In this document: positions 6,301 through 7,721 of the stretch, piece after piece
Position numbering within the stretch: position 1 is the first letter of the stretch
Layout of the letters: every line of letters starts with the position of its first letter
Origin: Bacteroidales bacterium 45-6
Lineage (GTDB): Bacteria; Bacteroidota; Bacteroidia; Bacteroidales; Dysgonomonadaceae
Assembly (NCBI GenBank): GCA_001897035.1
Contig: MKRS01000484.1
Location: 1 to 7,721 of the forward strand
Length of the DNA stretch: 7,721 nt
Direction: 5' to 3'
Translations under genes and position numbers: made by a program
The notes under the pieces: generated by a model
What the model was told of the DNA's origin: nothing
The model's input: only the letters and a program-made list of their open reading frames with translations
Databases searched by the model: none

Positions 6301-7721
6301 CGGAAGCCACCAGACCTTTCCGGGGCTTGACCTGAAAGCGTTGGGTATCGACGACCTCTATAAAAGTCAGAAGGATGCCGTCTGGATGCTCAAAACCAAC
6401 GGAGGCGGGATCTGCGACCACGAGGTCGGGGCAGGCAAAACGCTGGTTATGTGTTGCGGGGCAATGGAAATGAAGCGGCTGGGACTGGCTAACAAGCCGA
6501 TGATCATTGCCCTGAAAGCCAACGTGCACGAGATCGCCCAGACCTTTTGCACCGCCTATCCGGACGCAAAGGTGCTCTATCCCGGCAAGGAGGATTTTAC
6601 TCCTGCCAAACGTGCCCGTATCTTCAACGAAATGAAAAACAACAATTGGGATGCAGTGATTATGACCCATGAACAATTCGGCATGATTCCGCAGTCGCCC
6701 GAAGTTCAACGCGACATCTTACAAAAGGAGCTGGATAGCGTGGAGGAAAATCTGGAAGTCTTGCGTAATAAAGGTGGCGAAGTATCCAATTTCATGCGCC
6801 GGGGTGTCGAGAAACGGAAAACCAATCTCGAAGCCCGCCTGAAAGGGATTGCCCACCAGATCGCTACCCGCAAGGACGATGCGGTGGATTTCCGGCTGAT
6901 GGGCATCGACCACCTCTTTGTGGACGAATCGCACAAATTCAAGAACCTGACCTTTACCACCCGGCACGACCGTGTGGCAGGTTTGGGAAATTCCGACGGC
7001 AGCCAGCGGGCACTCAACATGCTCTTTGCCGTGCGTACCATTCAGGACAGGACGGGAAAAGACCTCGGTGCCACCTTCCTTTCGGGGACGACCATTTCCA
7101 ATTCGCTTACCGAACTGTATCTGCTCTTTAAATATTTACGTCCCAAAGAACTGGAACGGCAGGGCATCAATACCTTCGATGCCTGGGCGGCAATCTTTGC
7201 CAAGAAGACCAAAGACTACGAGTTTTCGGTTACGAACCAGATTGTGCAGAAAGAGCGGTTCCGGTATTTCATCAAAGTACCCGAACTGGCCGCTTTTTAC
7301 AGCGAAATTACGGACTTCCGTACCGCGAAGGACATCGGTATCGACCGGCCCGAAAAGAACGAGATACTGCACAATATTCCGCCCACGCCCGACCAGCAGG
7401 ATTTTATTCAAAAACTCATGGTGTTTGCCAAGACGGGCGACGCTACCGTTTTGGGGCGGGAACCGCTTAGCGAGAGTGAGGATAAGGCGCGGATGCTCAT
7501 TGCCACGGACTACGCCCGTAAGATGAGCCTCGATATGCGCCTGATAGACCCGCAGAAGTATGGCGACGCCATTGACAACAAAGCCAACCATGCCGCCGCC
7601 GTCATTGCATGGCATTATCAAAAATACGGGGCGCATAAAGGAACTCAGTTTGTCTTTTCGGATTTGGGAACCTACAAGCCGGATATTTGGAATACGTACA
7701 GTGAAATCAAAAAAAAGCTCG
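3305..7721 (+). CDS. N6-adenine methyltransferase / SNF2-like helicase fusion, DarB-like (3' end outside window)
   Basis: An uninterrupted frame of 1,472 codons runs off the window edge. The ATG at 3305 is the first start after an in-frame TGA at 3275 and overlaps the DUF1896 gene by 14 bases. The N-terminal methyltransferase (about 1-330) shows FYTP (105-108), AdoMet motif I DPSAGTG (131-137) and catalytic motif IV as N196-I-P-F, a variant of NPPF/Y expected to methylate adenine. Residues about 380-610 form a charged, Gln/Glu/Lys-rich linker containing [16 protein letters not shown] near 500 and likely coiled coil. A middle domain precedes the SF2 helicase: Walker A GAGKT (1042-1046), DESH box (1207-1210) and motif III-like SGTT (1260-1263). 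The second RecA lobe is only beginning ([10 protein letters not shown]) and its later motifs lie outside. The architecture matches DarB-type proteins, which for phage P1 protect DNA from type I restriction. No nuclease motif is seen. An antirestriction role here is inference. Confidence 0.93.
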   Translation, partial: MAFNKKARLRNNIEAVRLAFSLDKEGRQATPAEREILEAWCGFGGIKAVLSPADKPEDVQQWTKTDSELFPLVTELHEVLRAGSKDTAEYNRYVSSLKNSVLSAFYTPPKVVDALAAALKESGVEPVRLLDPSAGTGIFSEAVRQMAPGCESTQFEKDLLTGKILSHLNPTGKVRVEGFENIEARYNGYFDVAASNIPFGDVRIFDPAYSNARDDAHRQASGTIHNYFFMKGVDCVREGGLVAFITSQGVLNAEANRPVREWLMERCEPVSAVRFPNNLFSDHAGTEVGSDLIILQKKPADGELSERRQDFIHSRKLSNGIPVNNLFQNFGRVIHDNVKVGTDPYGKPAMEFIHSGGVGAVAAELRGMLREDFSRHLDIRHYQEHTQEMATPSQPHAVAVEEIKPQLNPDESRFPDDLDPFWQAIEDHWFPDEKEFWDRQKQKEEPASEIQEKPVQPEIQTTLHFDIFEPLPTQAQAHEPPAEAKALEPAYSINNQPLISLYDLFGLSAEERTQTKPKNSRSRRRTNTPQTKAAQQRKSPEKEDDRPLEWREELMLEAWKKREEAERQVKTAAVKTDPVPAYPIADARREEQLERLREEQAREERTKPVPFVLPGQGLPKHYKEGSLVSGDDNRIGYLRDPDGFRPMFHPLELLPRQEKRASLYIEIRDTYHHLYLNEADTLRENPALREMLNRLYDDFTGKFGKLNDPKNLDLIKMDAGGREILSLERYREGKAVKADIFERPVAFNANEITHADNARDALAASLNKQGTVDLTYMSSLTGGTEESLLAELKGKVYYNPLVGGYEVADKFIAGNVISKADEVQTFIDNHPGHEAALESLAALREATPKPIAFDELDFNFGERWLPTGIYAAYASYLFETDVTVTYASSRDEFSLNARSRNANITEKFGVRSESRLFDGVALMRHALHDTTPEITKTIKEGDREVKVPDGQAIQLANSKIDEIRNGFSDWLREQSPEFKDRLTTLYNRTFNCFARPEYDGSHQTFPGLDLKALGIDDLYKSQKDAVWMLKTNGGGICDHEVGAGKTLVMCCGAMEMKRLGLANKPMIIALKANVHEIAQTFCTAYPDAKVLYPGKEDFTPAKRARIFNEMKNNNWDAVIMTHEQFGMIPQSPEVQRDILQKELDSVEENLEVLRNKGGEVSNFMRRGVEKRKTNLEARLKGIAHQIATRKDDAVDFRLMGIDHLFVDESHKFKNLTFTTRHDRVAGLGNSDGSQRALNMLFAVRTIQDRTGKDLGATFLSGTTISNSLTELYLLFKYLRPKELERQGINTFDAWAAIFAKKTKDYEFSVTNQIVQKERFRYFIKVPELAAFYSEITDFRTAKDIGIDRPEKNEILHNIPPTPDQQDFIQKLMVFAKTGDATVLGREPLSESEDKARMLIATDYARKMSLDMRLIDPQKYGDAIDNKANHAAAVIAWHYQKYGAHKGTQFVFSDLGTYKPDIWNTYSEIKKKL

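Noticed and set aside
5624..6709. 361-codon open frame on the minus strand
   Set aside because: It lies wholly antisense to the methyltransferase-helicase frame, which carries clear motifs on both sides. The translation shows no recognisable domain, and codon structure in GC-rich coding DNA often leaves such shadows.

Overview
The window looks like the backbone of a Bacteroidales (Bacteroides/Parabacteroides-type) integrative conjugative element, or a close relative. The evidence is the gene set and order, all on the + strand: the lysine/glutamine-rich tail of a DUF3945-like protein, a topoisomerase III, a DUF1896 protein, and a very large protein joining an N6-adenine methyltransferase to an SNF2-like helicase. 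This is a typical cassette of CTnDOT/CTn341-like elements. The starts lack classical Shine-Dalgarno sequences and sit behind A-rich stretches, which fits Bacteroidota. No att site, integrase, relaxase, tra gene, insertion sequence, tRNA, rRNA or CRISPR array is visible.

Layout: 1-560 is the 3' end of the DUF3945-like gene, whose start lies outside the window. 561-613 is a short spacer with a small hairpin and the first copy of a 16-base element. 614-2725 is topB. 2726-2874 is a structured intergenic leader. 2875-3318 is the DUF1896 gene. From 3305 to the window edge an uninterrupted frame of at least 1,472 codons encodes the methyltransferase-helicase. It overlaps the DUF1896 gene by 14 bases and is cut off by the window end.

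Functionally, the genes fit DNA handling during transfer. The topoisomerase would manage single-stranded or supercoiled DNA. The methyltransferase-helicase resembles the DarB-type polyvalent proteins that phages and conjugative elements use against host restriction. The roles of DUF3945 and DUF1896 proteins are not established.

The least ordinary part is the non-coding control DNA. The 16-base word ACCACTAAAAAAATCA lies exactly 4 bases before the ATG of both topB and the DUF1896 gene. Before the DUF1896 gene there is also a perfect inverted copy, with an intrinsic terminator hairpin between the arms, and a degenerate copy further upstream. The inverted copy could pair with either of the other two in RNA. 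This gives a candidate two-state leader controlling the DUF1896/methyltransferase-helicase operon. That is a hypothesis drawn from the sequence, not a known system.
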